Shown: piece after piece, positions 48,242-56,435 of the stretch
How positions within the stretch are numbered: position 1 is the stretch's first letter
Layout: every line of letters begins with the position of its first letter
Source: Legionella londiniensis
Lineage (GTDB): Bacteria > Pseudomonadota > Gammaproteobacteria > Legionellales > Legionellaceae
DNA length: 64,000 bases
Direction of reading: 5' to 3'
NCBI RefSeq assembly: GCF_001467825.1
Contig: NZ_LNYK01000016.1
Span: 322,246 to 386,245, forward strand
The notes under the pieces: generated by a model
The model's database searches: none
The model's input: the letters and a program-made list of their open reading frames with translations, nothing else
Told to the model about the DNA's origin: nothing
Position numbers and translations under genes: made by a program

Positions 48242-48269
48242 GGCACCATCTAAAAATTAGAATGGTGCC
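48242..48269. terminator. Stem-loop between convergent dnaJ and the permease gene
   Basis: GGCACCAT (48242-48249) pairs with ATGGTGCC (48262-48269), and the inner CTAA/TTAG extends the stem with one bulged A. Its placement between convergent genes suggests a bidirectional terminator, though no strong U-tract follows. Confidence 0.6.
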
Positions 48270-48278
48270 GGGCCTTCC

Positions 48279-49742
48279 TCAAAGTTGTTCAGATATAGGA
48301 TTAATAAGCTTTATAAGCTGATCATATTTTTGTAATTTACGATTCCTGTAGGCTATCAGAACCTTGTAAACTAGCATGGGAATAATTAAAGTTGCAAAAC
48401 CTATCGCAAAAGCGATTCGGTAACAAATATCCTTATTCATGCTTAACAAAAATAAACAAATGACCATGAGGATAATGGCGATAATACCGGTATAGGGTGA
48501 ACCTGGAGTTTTATAACGCAGCACTTCAACCGTATATCCTTCAGCCAAGAGACGGCGGCGGAAATTGATTTGTGCCCAGCACAGCGATATCCAGGCTATG
48601 GCTCCGGTAAAACCGGAAACCAGCAACAGTGAAATGTAAAGTGTGCTTTGCCCAAAAAAATACCCGGTCAAAAGCAGAATCCATATCGCAATCAGAGTGA
48701 CGATGCATGCGTTTTGAGGGACGGCATTATGATTTAGTCTGGCAAGTTTACGAGGAGCCATGCCATTATCTGCCAGGGCCTGCAGCGATCGGACAATGCC
48801 ATATAACCCAGAATTTGAACAGGACAGGGTTGCTGTCAGGGTAACAAATCCGGCAACTGCGCCAGCCCATTTCAGCCCATAGAAATCAAGTGCGTCCGCA
48901 AATACGGAATTGCTGATTCCTGCCTTGTTCCAGGGGAAAATTAATACCAGGCAGAATACAGGGATAATATAAATAAAGAGGATGCGCCAGGTTACATTAC
49001 GAATAGCTGCGGGAATCATGCGGGCAGGATCAGCTGATTCTCCGGCGGCAAGGCCAATAATCTCAGAGCCCTGGTAATTGACCAACAAGAGAACCATTGC
49101 CGACAAAAATTCCAGGAAGCCATGAGGAAATAAACCGCCTTGATCTAAGAGATACTTGGTGCCAATTATTCCGTGCCTATCTGCGCGCGGCAGCAAATCA
49201 AAGAATATTAAAAGCGCCAGTACCACAAATCCAACTAATGCCAGAATTTTAATGATGGCCAGCCAAAATTCGATTTCACCAAAGGCATCAACTTTGGCAA
49301 GATTGATATATGTGATCAACAATCCAAAGCCAATAGCCCAGATATAGCCGTTAATACCCGTGAAATGCTCCATGATAATGCCGCCTGCCACGCATTCAGC
49401 AGGAATATAGGCAACCCAGCTCGCCCAGTAGGACCAGCCGACGCCGCAAGCCAGCGCAGGAGAGATAAATTCCTTGGTATAAGTAATAAAAGAGCCTGAA
49501 ACTGGTATGGCTACAGCGAGTTCCCCCATGCAAAGCATGGTTAGATAAATGATGATTCCACCCAGAATATAGGCAAGAAAGACGGAAGGTCCCGCTTGAT
49601 TAATCATAGCGCCTGTTCCGAGAAAATACCCCGACCCGATTATTCCCCCTAAAGCAATTAATTGAACATGGCGTGTTTTTAGAGCACGGCGATATCCATT
49701 GTGAGCGGCTGTTTCCGCTTGGGTTTCGTGTAAGTTAAACAC
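48279..49742 (-). CDS. Amino acid permease (APC superfamily)
   Basis: 487 residues, GTG start at 49742. Twelve membrane helices are predicted. The AAT-family start is clear: RRALKTRHVQLIALGGIIGS followed by GYFLGTGAMINQAGPS. It also has YTKEFISPALACGVGWSYWA, NYQGSEIIGLAAGES and NAVPQNACIVTL. This family (LysP, GabP, ProY, AnsP) imports amino acids by proton symport. The exact substrate cannot be read from the sequence. Legionellales depend on amino acids as carbon sources, so such permeases are expected. Confidence 0.9.
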   Translation of the reverse strand: MFNLHETQAETAAHNGYRRALKTRHVQLIALGGIIGSGYFLGTGAMINQAGPSVFLAYILGGIIIYLTMLCMGELAVAIPVSGSFITYTKEFISPALACGVGWSYWASWVAYIPAECVAGGIIMEHFTGINGYIWAIGFGLLITYINLAKVDAFGEIEFWLAIIKILALVGFVVLALLIFFDLLPRADRHGIIGTKYLLDQGGLFPHGFLEFLSAMVLLLVNYQGSEIIGLAAGESADPARMIPAAIRNVTWRILFIYIIPVFCLVLIFPWNKAGISNSVFADALDFYGLKWAGAVAGFVTLTATLSCSNSGLYGIVRSLQALADNGMAPRKLARLNHNAVPQNACIVTLIAIWILLLTGYFFGQSTLYISLLLVSGFTGAIAWISLCWAQINFRRRLLAEGYTVEVLRYKTPGSPYTGIIAIILMVICLFLLSMNKDICYRIAFAIGFATLIIPMLVYKVLIAYRNRKLQKYDQLIKLINPISEQL

Positions 49743-49963
49743 TGAAGGTTGAATCCTTAAAAAAATGCGTTATGCAGGCTATGGATGAAAAATTGTATAA
49801 TAATTTTAATTTTTGTCTATATTTTTTTAACGATAATGAATAAAAAAATTGTTTCAAATTAGTTCAAAATGATCTATTTGTAACAAATTAAATAAGAAAG
49901 AATTGGTAATGTTTTAAAATTATGGGCAAGGTGAGTATTTGGCGGTGTATTAACCCCCTTTGA

Positions 49964-49986
49964 GTTCGAATCCTCTACACCTACCA
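49964..49986 (+). other. tRNA 3'-end-like fragment 1 (possible att remnant)
   Basis: GTTCGAATCC, then TCTACACC and TACCA, looks like the T-loop and acceptor end of a tRNA including CCA. The preceding bases do not pair with it, so only the 3' end is present. Such 3' ends are left as direct repeats by tRNA-targeting integrases. Confidence 0.4.
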
Positions 49987-50114
49987 TTGAGTTGCAACAA
50001 TAATCGTCCTGAAGGATAACAAAATCAAGGTTTTTGTTGCCACGGTACTGACGGTTCGTATTTCAAATACTGGGTAGTATTGTACTTTTGATGCATGAAG
50101 TATGGTACCATACC

Positions 50115-50141
50115 GCAGGTTTGAATCCTGTTTTGCCATCA
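50115..50141 (+). other. tRNA 3'-end-like fragment 2 (T-arm)
   Basis: GCAGG (50115-50119), loop TTTGAAT, and CCTGT (50127-50131) form a proper 5-bp T-arm with one G-U pair, followed by an acceptor-like TTTGCCATCA. No other tRNA arms are found upstream, so this is a fragment or chance likeness. Confidence 0.35.
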
Positions 50142-50155
50142 TTGGAAACAGTAAT

Positions 50156-50503
50156 CTAATCTACAACCTTCTTCACAAACGCGGACTTCAGCCCCATTTG
50201 ACCGATGCCTGGGATTTTGCAATCGATGTCATGGCCGTCTGCGGCTTCGGGTATAAGCCGGATAGACTTAACCTTCGTGCCGACCTTCACCACGCCGCCC
50301 CTAAATTTGAGATCCTTGATGACGGTCACGGTGTCACCATCCTTAAGTTCTGCACCGTTGGCATCGCGAATGATTGTGACATCTGATGAGTCAGCACTTG
50401 AATCTTTCGCCCAATCATAGGCGCATTCAGGGCAGATGAGCAGTCCACTATCTTCATAGACATAGGCTGATTGGCATTTTGGACAGGGTGGAAGTTTGCT
50501 CAT
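50156..50503 (-). CDS. PhnA/YjdM-family zinc-ribbon protein
   Basis: 115 residues. The N-terminal zinc ribbon has two CxxC pairs ([25 protein letters not shown]), followed by the PhnA domain: [30 protein letters not shown], and [20 protein letters not shown]. PhnA is named from a phosphonate operon but has no phosphonatase activity in this family, and its role is unclear. It lies 18 bases after the SulP gene and is probably its operon partner. Confidence 0.9.
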   Translation of the reverse strand: MSKLPPCPKCQSAYVYEDSGLLICPECAYDWAKDSSADSSDVTIIRDANGAELKDGDTVTVIKDLKFRGGVVKVGTKVKSIRLIPEAADGHDIDCKIPGIGQMGLKSAFVKKVVD

Positions 50504-50521
50504 GGTTATATCCTTAGTTTT

Positions 50522-52243
50522 TTATGAATTGATCTTGATTGTTTTTTCACGCGATGTGTGGCCATGTGTTATGGTCAGGGTTGATTCATTCAGGGTATCC
50601 TTTGCCTTTTTAAGCGCAGATTCATAATTGGGAACAAAGCTCACATGCGTTTTACCTTCGTCGATATGGGCGTTTTTCAGCATTCGCATAGGCTGAGGCT
50701 GAAGACCGCTCAATATAATCTGTGTGCCGTTATTGCCGCATTGCTTGATAACAGATTCCAATGCACTTTCTCCGGTAGCATCCAGATACGGCACCAGGCG
50801 CATCCGCAAGATCAGAACTTTGGGCATCTGTCCCATGGCTTTGAGCGTATCGACCAGATTACTCGCAACGCCAAAAAAGAACGGCCCTGTAATTTGGAAT
50901 ACTTCCACGCCTTGGGGCAAATCGTGCCGCTGCGCTTCATACTCAGCCTCTTCATCATAAAGTGCATTGGATTTACGCCATTCGGATTTTATCTCTACGG
51001 CCTCGCTCATATGCTTCATGAAGAGCAGGCACGCGAGCGTCACACCCACGCCAATCGCTACCGTCAAATCCACCAGAACGGTCAGCAAAAAGGTTAAAAC
51101 CATAACGGCCCGGTCGGTGCGCGAAAGCCGGAAGATATGAATAAAATGCCCGATCTCGCTCATCCCCCATGCAACAATGAACAGGATAGCCGCCAGTGCC
51201 GCCATCGGTACAAAGGTCATAACATCCATAGCAAAAAGCATAAACAGGAGAAGAAACAGCGCGTGGAACATACCGGCCATGGGGGTTTTTGCGCCTGCTT
51301 TAATATTGGTGGCTGTGCGGGCAATCGCCCCCGTTGCTGGTAAGCTGCCAAACAAGCTTGATGCAATATTAGCAAAGCCTTGCCCAACCAGCTCCTGATT
51401 GGAATGGTGTTTGTACCCTGTCATCCCATCCGCCACCACGGCAGAGAGCAGCGCTTCAATGCCCGCCAGAAAGGCAATCGTAAAAGCTGATGGAATCAAA
51501 CTTTGTAGCTTGGCAAAATCCCATGCAGGAAGCTGCGGCATTGGCAAGCCCGCCTGTATGTCCGGAAACCGAGAGCCAATCGTTTCAACAGGGATTTGAA
51601 ACACGGCAACCACAAGAGCAGAGAAGACAATGGCAATCAGGTAACCGGGAAGCGTCGGGGCAAAACGCCGTAAGACAATAATGATCAATAAAGCCGCCAG
51701 TCCCACCCCAAGAGTTGTAAAGCTCACCGTATCCATAGCATCAAAATAAGCTGCCCATTTCGGGATAAAATCGGCAGGAACATTATCAATCTTAAGACCC
51801 AGAAAATCCTTCACCTGAGAGGAGGCAATAATCACGGCAATGCCTGCCGTAAATCCTGTGACCACCGGATGGGGGATGAATTTTATTATCTGCCCCAGCT
51901 TCGCATAACCGGCCACCAGCAAAATCACCCCCGCCATCAGGGTCGCCAGAATAAGCCCGTCATAGCCATGCTGGGCGATTACATTAAAGATCACGACAAC
52001 AAACGCCCCTGTGGGGCCGCCGACTTGCACCCGTGAGCCGCCCAAGAAAGAAATCAGGAAGCCTGCAATCACTGCCGTGATCAGACCTTTATCTGGTGAA
52101 GCACCAGAGGCAATCGCCAGAGCCATAGCAAGCGGCAGGGCAATAATGGCCACCGTCAGTCCTGCTATCGCATCACTGCGCAGATCGGATTGTGAATAGC
52201 CGTTTTTAAGAAGGGTAAACAGTTTGGGGGTAAATGTACTCAT
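50522..52243 (-). CDS. SulP-family inorganic anion transporter with STAS domain
   Basis: 573 residues. The membrane domain (residues 1-~420) has DLRSDAIAGLTVAIIALPLA, GGSRVQVGGPTGAFVVV and IPHPVVTGFTAGIAVII, the SulP signature segments. A C-terminal STAS domain (about 440-560) includes LDATGESALESVI. Members carry sulfate, bicarbonate or other anions; the substrate is not determined here. By eye the gene is richer in G and C than its neighbours. It follows xre by 11 bases and precedes phnA. This set resembles alphaproteobacterial arrangements, suggesting transfer; a phylogeny is needed to say so. Confidence 0.92.
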   Translation of the reverse strand: MSTFTPKLFTLLKNGYSQSDLRSDAIAGLTVAIIALPLAMALAIASGASPDKGLITAVIAGFLISFLGGSRVQVGGPTGAFVVVIFNVIAQHGYDGLILATLMAGVILLVAGYAKLGQIIKFIPHPVVTGFTAGIAVIIASSQVKDFLGLKIDNVPADFIPKWAAYFDAMDTVSFTTLGVGLAALLIIIVLRRFAPTLPGYLIAIVFSALVVAVFQIPVETIGSRFPDIQAGLPMPQLPAWDFAKLQSLIPSAFTIAFLAGIEALLSAVVADGMTGYKHHSNQELVGQGFANIASSLFGSLPATGAIARTATNIKAGAKTPMAGMFHALFLLLFMLFAMDVMTFVPMAALAAILFIVAWGMSEIGHFIHIFRLSRTDRAVMVLTFLLTVLVDLTVAIGVGVTLACLLFMKHMSEAVEIKSEWRKSNALYDEEAEYEAQRHDLPQGVEVFQITGPFFFGVASNLVDTLKAMGQMPKVLILRMRLVPYLDATGESALESVIKQCGNNGTQIILSGLQPQPMRMLKNAHIDEGKTHVSFVPNYESALKKAKDTLNESTLTITHGHTSREKTIKINS

Positions 52244-52254
52244 GGTTTTGGTTC

Positions 52255-52509
52255 TTACTCTTTGCTTTCAATTAATCGCACGCCACGCCCTTGGCCGATG
52301 CTAGAGGCATTTTCCCCGATCAGCTCAATCCCAGCTTTATTCAAGGCCTTCAACAGCTTGGTCAGGGAGTCTACGTTGCCCCGGATCATATCATCACTGC
52401 CTTCCATCCGTTGAATGGTTGGCAAGGATAAATCGGCGATTTCAGCAAGTTGCTTTTGATCAAACCCTAAAAGCGCCCGCGCCGCTCGCAGTTGTGAGGA
52501 GGTAATCAT
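52255..52509 (-). CDS. Small XRE-family DNA-binding regulator
   Basis: 84 residues. A helix-turn-helix of the Cro/CI type spans about residues 3-60 (QLRAARALLGFDQKQLAEIA, DLSLPTIQRMEG). The C-terminal part (LLKALNKAGIELIGENASSI) is the usual short tail of these regulators. It is first in the xre-sulP-phnA operon. A 17-bp palindrome sits between its start and the divergent DUF983-like gene, making autoregulation and control of both directions likely. Confidence 0.9.
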   Translation of the reverse strand: MITSSQLRAARALLGFDQKQLAEIADLSLPTIQRMEGSDDMIRGNVDSLTKLLKALNKAGIELIGENASSIGQGRGVRLIESKE

Positions 52510-52533
52510 TCTTGTTTAGGCCTTTATTTTTTA

Positions 52534-52550
52534 TATTCTAAAATAGAATA
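52534..52550. promoter_or_regulatory. Palindromic operator candidate for the XRE regulator
   Basis: TATTCTA (52534-52540), AAA, TAGAATA (52544-52550) is a perfect 7-3-7 palindrome, 25 bases upstream of the xre start and 21 before the divergent gene. Position and symmetry fit a dimeric XRE repressor site. Confidence 0.65.
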
Positions 52551-52556
52551 CTCATG

Positions 52557-52562
52557 TATAAT
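52557..52562 (+). promoter_or_regulatory. -10 box (TATAAT) directly upstream of the DUF983-like gene
   Basis: A perfect TATAAT ends eight bases before the ATG at 52571. Transcription would start about 1-3 bases before the start codon, giving a leaderless mRNA. No ribosome site is visible. The operator palindrome would overlap the -35 region. Confidence 0.5.
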
Positions 52563-52570
52563 ACATCACT

Positions 52571-53059
52571 ATGAGTAAAAAACAAGATTCTATAGATCAA
52601 AATAAACAAGCATCTGTATCAGCGCGCGCTGTTTTATGGCGCGGTATTAGAGGGCGCTGTCCCAGTTGTGGACATGAAAAAATATTTGAGAGTTACCTGA
52701 AGCAAGGAGAGAGCTGCTCAAACTGCCAAGAAGATATAGGACGCTTCAGAGCCGATGATGGACCAGCGTGGCTCACTATTCTGGTGATCGGTCATATTGT
52801 TGCACCCTTCATCACTGACCACGTCAATCTGCAGTGGACATTGTTATGTTCTCTCGCGACAACAGGCGGCAGTATCTCTTGGCAAGATCAAGATGCCACT
52901 GATCGCGCTAAAAAGCAGAAGCAAGAATTGGCGAACAAGCTCAAGCAAACCTTCGGACTTTCAGAAGACCCGGTGCCTTGGAATGAAGGCGAGAAAGCAT
53001 ACAAAGCAAGGTTTGTAATCAAAGCCGCTGATAATGTGCTGCGTCAGCTCACTGGTTGA
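52571..53059 (+). CDS. DUF983-like protein with an atypical C-terminus
   Basis: 162 residues. The first ~85 residues match DUF983: AVLWRGIRGRCPSCGHEKIF, SCSNCQEDIGRF (two CxxC pairs, likely zinc-binding), and RADDGPAWLTILVIGHIVAP. In the family the second half is a further membrane helix. Here it is replaced by a soluble, charged tail (RAKKQKQELANKLKQTFGL, then VPWNEGEKAYKARF) of no recognised type. This suggests a fusion or an old frameshift at about residue 88. It is divergent from xre-sulP-phnA and followed by a strong terminator. Confidence 0.75.
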   Translation: MSKKQDSIDQNKQASVSARAVLWRGIRGRCPSCGHEKIFESYLKQGESCSNCQEDIGRFRADDGPAWLTILVIGHIVAPFITDHVNLQWTLLCSLATTGGSISWQDQDATDRAKKQKQELANKLKQTFGLSEDPVPWNEGEKAYKARFVIKAADNVLRQLTG

Positions 53060-53106
53060 CAATGACAGGCATAGACTGGTGCGAACTGGTCAATTGCAAA
53101 TAGCGA

Positions 53107-53131
53107 AAAAGCCCGCAAATGCAGGGCTTTT
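53107..53131. terminator. Bidirectional intrinsic terminator
   Basis: AAAAGCCC (53107-53114) and GGGCTTTT (53124-53131) form a GC-rich stem flanked by A/T runs on both sides. It can end the DUF983-like gene on the plus strand and tRNA-Ser on the minus strand. Confidence 0.85.
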
Positions 53132-53175
53132 GAGGTTATGCCATCTCGGGCACATGAAAGTTTGTTTGTAGTCAA

Positions 53176-53263
53176 TGGCGGAGAGAGAGGGATTCGAACC
53201 CTCGATACGTTTCCGTATACACACTTTCCAGGCGTGCGCCTTCGACCGCTCGGCCATCTCTCC
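53176..53263 (-). tRNA. tRNA-Ser(GGA)
   Basis: 88 bases on the minus strand. The acceptor stem GGAGAGA/TCTCTCC, followed by G and an encoded CCA, is intact. The anticodon stem-loop CACGC-CTGGAAA-GTGTG gives anticodon GGA. A long variable arm (ATACGG..CCGTAT type) and the T-arm GAGGG-TTCGAAT-CCCTC complete a class II tRNA. It is flanked by the bidirectional terminator. It reads serine codons UCC and UCU. Confidence 0.98.
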
Positions 53264-53387
53264 ACGCGCAGAAGAATATACTGCAATCAGCTAAAAATCA
53301 ATTCTCTTGCCCGGGCCTTATAGATATTTTCAGGATTATTTTCTTAAAATTGTTTATACTAAGAGGTGTATTCAGGATTCAAACATC

Positions 53388-53837
53388 ATGCAAAAGATTT
53401 TTTTGTTTATACTGGGTTTATTATTCAGCCTTGAGGCCAGTGCCTTTACCTGCTATTTAACTGTAGCCAAGGATAATTGTTGGCTGAACTATAATGTCAC
53501 CGTGACGGCAATGGATGCTGAAAAAAATAACGAGCCCCTCGTTACCGTCATTATTCCCCAAGGCAGTGCCTGGGCAAGGCAAAAATTTACCTGTGAGCCC
53601 GACCAGACTTTACGCTTTAAAGCTCAGTATTCACCAGTTTTCTGGGAAAAAGAACGCGGCAAAGCTTATTTTGCTAAAAAATACTGGGTTCTTCCCAAAA
53701 AAATTGATAAAGAGGAACGAGCCTGGAATATCACTGTCTGTTATCCGGAGCAGTTTTCTGAAGTACCGCTTCCACCCGAAGCGGTCAGCAAGTGTAAATG
53801 CGATCTGGATACTATCCCGCCTATTCCTCCCCAATAA
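53388..53837 (+). CDS. Small secreted protein of unknown function
   Basis: 149 residues from ATG 53388, which gives a signal peptide (MQKIFLFILGLLFSLEASA). The mature protein has six Cys (e.g. CYLTVAKDNCW, FTCEPDQ, ITVCYPEQ, SKCKCD), suggesting disulfides, and ends in a Pro-rich IPPIPPQ. It probably is periplasmic or exported. No known domain was recognised. It lies 33 bases before the NagZ-like gene and may be co-transcribed with it. Confidence 0.75.
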   Translation: MQKIFLFILGLLFSLEASAFTCYLTVAKDNCWLNYNVTVTAMDAEKNNEPLVTVIIPQGSAWARQKFTCEPDQTLRFKAQYSPVFWEKERGKAYFAKKYWVLPKKIDKEERAWNITVCYPEQFSEVPLPPEAVSKCKCDLDTIPPIPPQ

Positions 53838-53870
53838 TATATTATTTGGTTTGTCAGGAGTGTTTAATTG

Positions 53871-54926
53871 ATGCAGTTAAGACGTAAAATCGCCCAGATG
53901 TTGATCATGGGATTTAAAGGCTGTAGTGTTGATGAACAAAGTCCCGTGGCATCGTGGTTAGAAAAAGATGGTTTAGGCGGAGTTATTCTGTTTGACAAGG
54001 ATTTGCACACCAATAAGCCTTGCAAAAATCTGGCCAATAATACGCAGATAAAAAACATAACCAGACAGCTTCAGGATCTCTCAAAACTTGCTGATAAAAG
54101 CAGCAACAGTCAACCCCTGCCGTTATTGATAGCCCTGGATTACGAAGGAGGGTATGTCGATAGACTGGCTCATATTCCAGGATGCATCAAGACGTTATCT
54201 CCTGCAGAACAAGCACTTTTATCGCCTGAGGCATTTTTTTTGCATGCAGAAAAAATGGCTTTGCAAATGAAGTCGCTGGGATTTAACCTTAATTTCGCGC
54301 CTGTAGTCGATTTAAATTTGAATGACGAGCAAGGTATTATTGGCAAATTAGGCCGAAGTTTTGCGGACAATGCAGAAGATGTCGTGCGTGTGGCCAGAGA
54401 ATTTGTGCGCGCATTCAGCAAACATGGAATAATCTGCACTTTAAAGCATTTTCCAGGTCACGGCAGCGCCATTGGCGATACCCATCTGGGTTTTGTTGAT
54501 GTGACCCACAGCTATCAACCATCTGAACTATTGCCTTATGAGATGCTGTTGAACGAACATTCTTCCCTGATGGTGATGACGGCGCATGTCATCAACCGCC
54601 ATCTCGACCCTCAGGGGCTTCCGGCTACCCTTTCCTACCCCATCATCACTGAGACTTTGCGGAAAAAGATTGGATTTGAAGGGGTGGTTGTCAGTGATGA
54701 CTTACAAATGCACGCAATAAGCGACCATTACAGCCTTGATGAATCCCTGGAAAAAACCATTAATGCAGGCTCTGATATGCTCATCTTTGCCAATCAGCTT
54801 GGAGCAATTACAGCGACTGAAGTGATTGACGCAATTGAAAATCTGGTTGAAAGGGGCGCAATAAGCATTAAGCGCATTGAGGAAGCTTATGAGCGGATTG
54901 TTCTCCTGAAGCGAAGATTGAATTAA
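53871..54926 (+). CDS. nagZ: Glycoside hydrolase family 3, NagZ-like beta-N-acetylhexosaminidase
   Basis: 351 residues from ATG 53871 (TTG 53868 is adjacent; GGAG lies upstream). NagZ removes GlcNAc from muropeptides during cell-wall recycling. Family motifs are ALDYEGGYVDRL (cf. IDQEGGRVxR), the acid/base loop KHFPGHGSAIGDTHLG, and the nucleophile Asp in GVVVSDDLQMHAIS. There is no signal peptide, as expected for a cytoplasmic enzyme. The length is close to NagZ (about 340). GH3 enzymes with other substrates cannot be excluded. Confidence 0.88.
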   Translation: MQLRRKIAQMLIMGFKGCSVDEQSPVASWLEKDGLGGVILFDKDLHTNKPCKNLANNTQIKNITRQLQDLSKLADKSSNSQPLPLLIALDYEGGYVDRLAHIPGCIKTLSPAEQALLSPEAFFLHAEKMALQMKSLGFNLNFAPVVDLNLNDEQGIIGKLGRSFADNAEDVVRVAREFVRAFSKHGIICTLKHFPGHGSAIGDTHLGFVDVTHSYQPSELLPYEMLLNEHSSLMVMTAHVINRHLDPQGLPATLSYPIITETLRKKIGFEGVVVSDDLQMHAISDHYSLDESLEKTINAGSDMLIFANQLGAITATEVIDAIENLVERGAISIKRIEEAYERIVLLKRRLN

Positions 54927-55166
54927 TAAAATTCATTTTTGCCAAGATTGCTGCCAAATATCGTTGAAATTTTCTTTTATCCAAGTGAATTTTGTGTTAG
55001 GATATAAACTTTATGTACAAATAAAATACTGTTTTGGCATGACAATTCTATTTCCGCATATTTCAGCCTCGATACAATATCACGTTTCTTCGCAGATATC
55101 CTGTTGGTCGTGTTGTGGTTAATCTTGTTTCTTATTTTTTCATTCAGTCATTCATAAGGACGGATC

Positions 55167-56435
55167 ATGTGCGCACAACACAATTCTAAACAAAGAAAAT
55201 TTTTATTTAACACCCCCATGCTGTATGTGGCGATGATCATACTGGGATTAATTGCCGGACTATCTGATGTGGGCATTTTAAAAACGCTCGGTCTTATTGT
55301 CGCGGATGCGTTCATCAGGATATTTAAATGCATCAGCCTACCCGTCATAGCTTTATCGATTATCGTCACTTTGTCCAAATACCGCTCGGACGGTACAATG
55401 CGAACGATTTGGCGCCGCACCATTACTTATACTTTGGGAACAACGCTCATTGCCGCGGCAGTGAGCTGCGTCTTGTATCTGATGATAAAGCCCAGACTGG
55501 TCAGCGGCGTCCCGGTTTCTGGCGCTGTGCCATCGCCCCATGCCGGCAGTTACATGGATCATGTGGTGAACCTCATCCCTTCATCCATTTTCGCGCCATT
55601 TCTTGAGCATCAGGTTTTAAGTGTTTTATTTTTAAGTATGGTGATTGGTATTGCCATTCGTTTTATACCAGAAGACGATGCGCGTGATACCATTTCCAAT
55701 TTTTTCCGTGGCGCCCATGGCCTGTTAATGGTGATCATTCGTTGGGTTATAGCCGTGATTCCAGTAGGGCTTTTTGGATTCATTACCGCTTCAGTCGTGC
55801 AATTGCGAAGCGGGGCGGCCCTTCAGGGTATCAGTCAATATTTGGCAATCATTGTCCTTGCAAACCTTATTCAAGGTTTTGTTATTCTGCCTTTGTGGCT
55901 GAAGTCGCATGGTATTCGACCCTTTTTAACCATGAAAAAGATGCTGCCCGCACTGTCGCTTGCTTTTGTTTCCAAGTCTTCTGTTGGCAGCTTGCCGGTA
56001 ACGATGGAAACTGCAGAAAAGAACCTGCAGATCAAACCCGAGTTAAGCCGGTTTGTTTTGCCATTATGCACCAGCATCAATATGAACGGTTGCTCTGCAT
56101 TCATTTTTGCAACCGTCATTTATTTAATGCAAAATCAAGGCATTGAACTTTCACTGGCATCAATGCTCGTTTGGGTTGTGGTGGCAACTGTCGCTGCAAT
56201 CGGCAATGCAGGCGTACCTATGGGGTGCTTCTTTCTTAGTGCAAGTCTTTTGGCCAGTATGAATGTACCGATTACTTTAATGGGTATTATCCTGCCGTTT
56301 TATTCCCTGATAGACATGCTGGAAACAGCGTTGAATGTATGGTCTGATGCCTGCGTGGTCAAGGTGGTTGATAAACAGGCGAAGGCTGAAGAGGCACAAT
56401 TAGGCGACAGTATTTTATCTGATGTAACGGCTTAG
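55167..56435 (+). CDS. Dicarboxylate/amino acid:cation symporter (DAACS family)
   Basis: 422 residues with an AAGGACGG ribosome site. Eight membrane helices and two re-entrant loops are expected. The family's substrate and ion sites are seen as SKSSVGSLPVTMETAEKNL (hairpin 1) and CTSINMNGCSAFIFATVIYL (the NMDGT-type motif, here NMNGC). The late segment GNAGVPMGCFFL and the conserved Asp in LIDMLETALNVWSDA fit too. It imports Glu, Asp, Ser/Thr or C4-dicarboxylates with Na+ or H+. Its stop overlaps the convergent dapE stop by 4 bases. Confidence 0.9.
   Translation: MCAQHNSKQRKFLFNTPMLYVAMIILGLIAGLSDVGILKTLGLIVADAFIRIFKCISLPVIALSIIVTLSKYRSDGTMRTIWRRTITYTLGTTLIAAAVSCVLYLMIKPRLVSGVPVSGAVPSPHAGSYMDHVVNLIPSSIFAPFLEHQVLSVLFLSMVIGIAIRFIPEDDARDTISNFFRGAHGLLMVIIRWVIAVIPVGLFGFITASVVQLRSGAALQGISQYLAIIVLANLIQGFVILPLWLKSHGIRPFLTMKKMLPALSLAFVSKSSVGSLPVTMETAEKNLQIKPELSRFVLPLCTSINMNGCSAFIFATVIYLMQNQGIELSLASMLVWVVVATVAAIGNAGVPMGCFFLSASLLASMNVPITLMGIILPFYSLIDMLETALNVWSDACVVKVVDKQAKAEEAQLGDSILSDVTA

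Larger units (their letters stand above)
49743..50155. other. Gene-free stretch with two tRNA-3'-end-like fragments
   Basis: This 413-base region has no credible ORF. The first ~200 bases are very AT-rich and probably hold the permease promoter. Two tRNA-like fragments follow, at 49964-49986 and 50115-50141. No matching 5' halves or cloverleaf could be drawn for either. The position at the left side of the foreign-looking phnA-sulP-xre-DUF983 cassette suggests old attachment-site scars. Confidence 0.5.

Noticed and set aside
50041-50141. A complete tRNA upstream of the T-arm fragment
   Set aside because: No acceptor 5' strand, D-arm or anticodon stem could be paired; only the T-arm is convincing.
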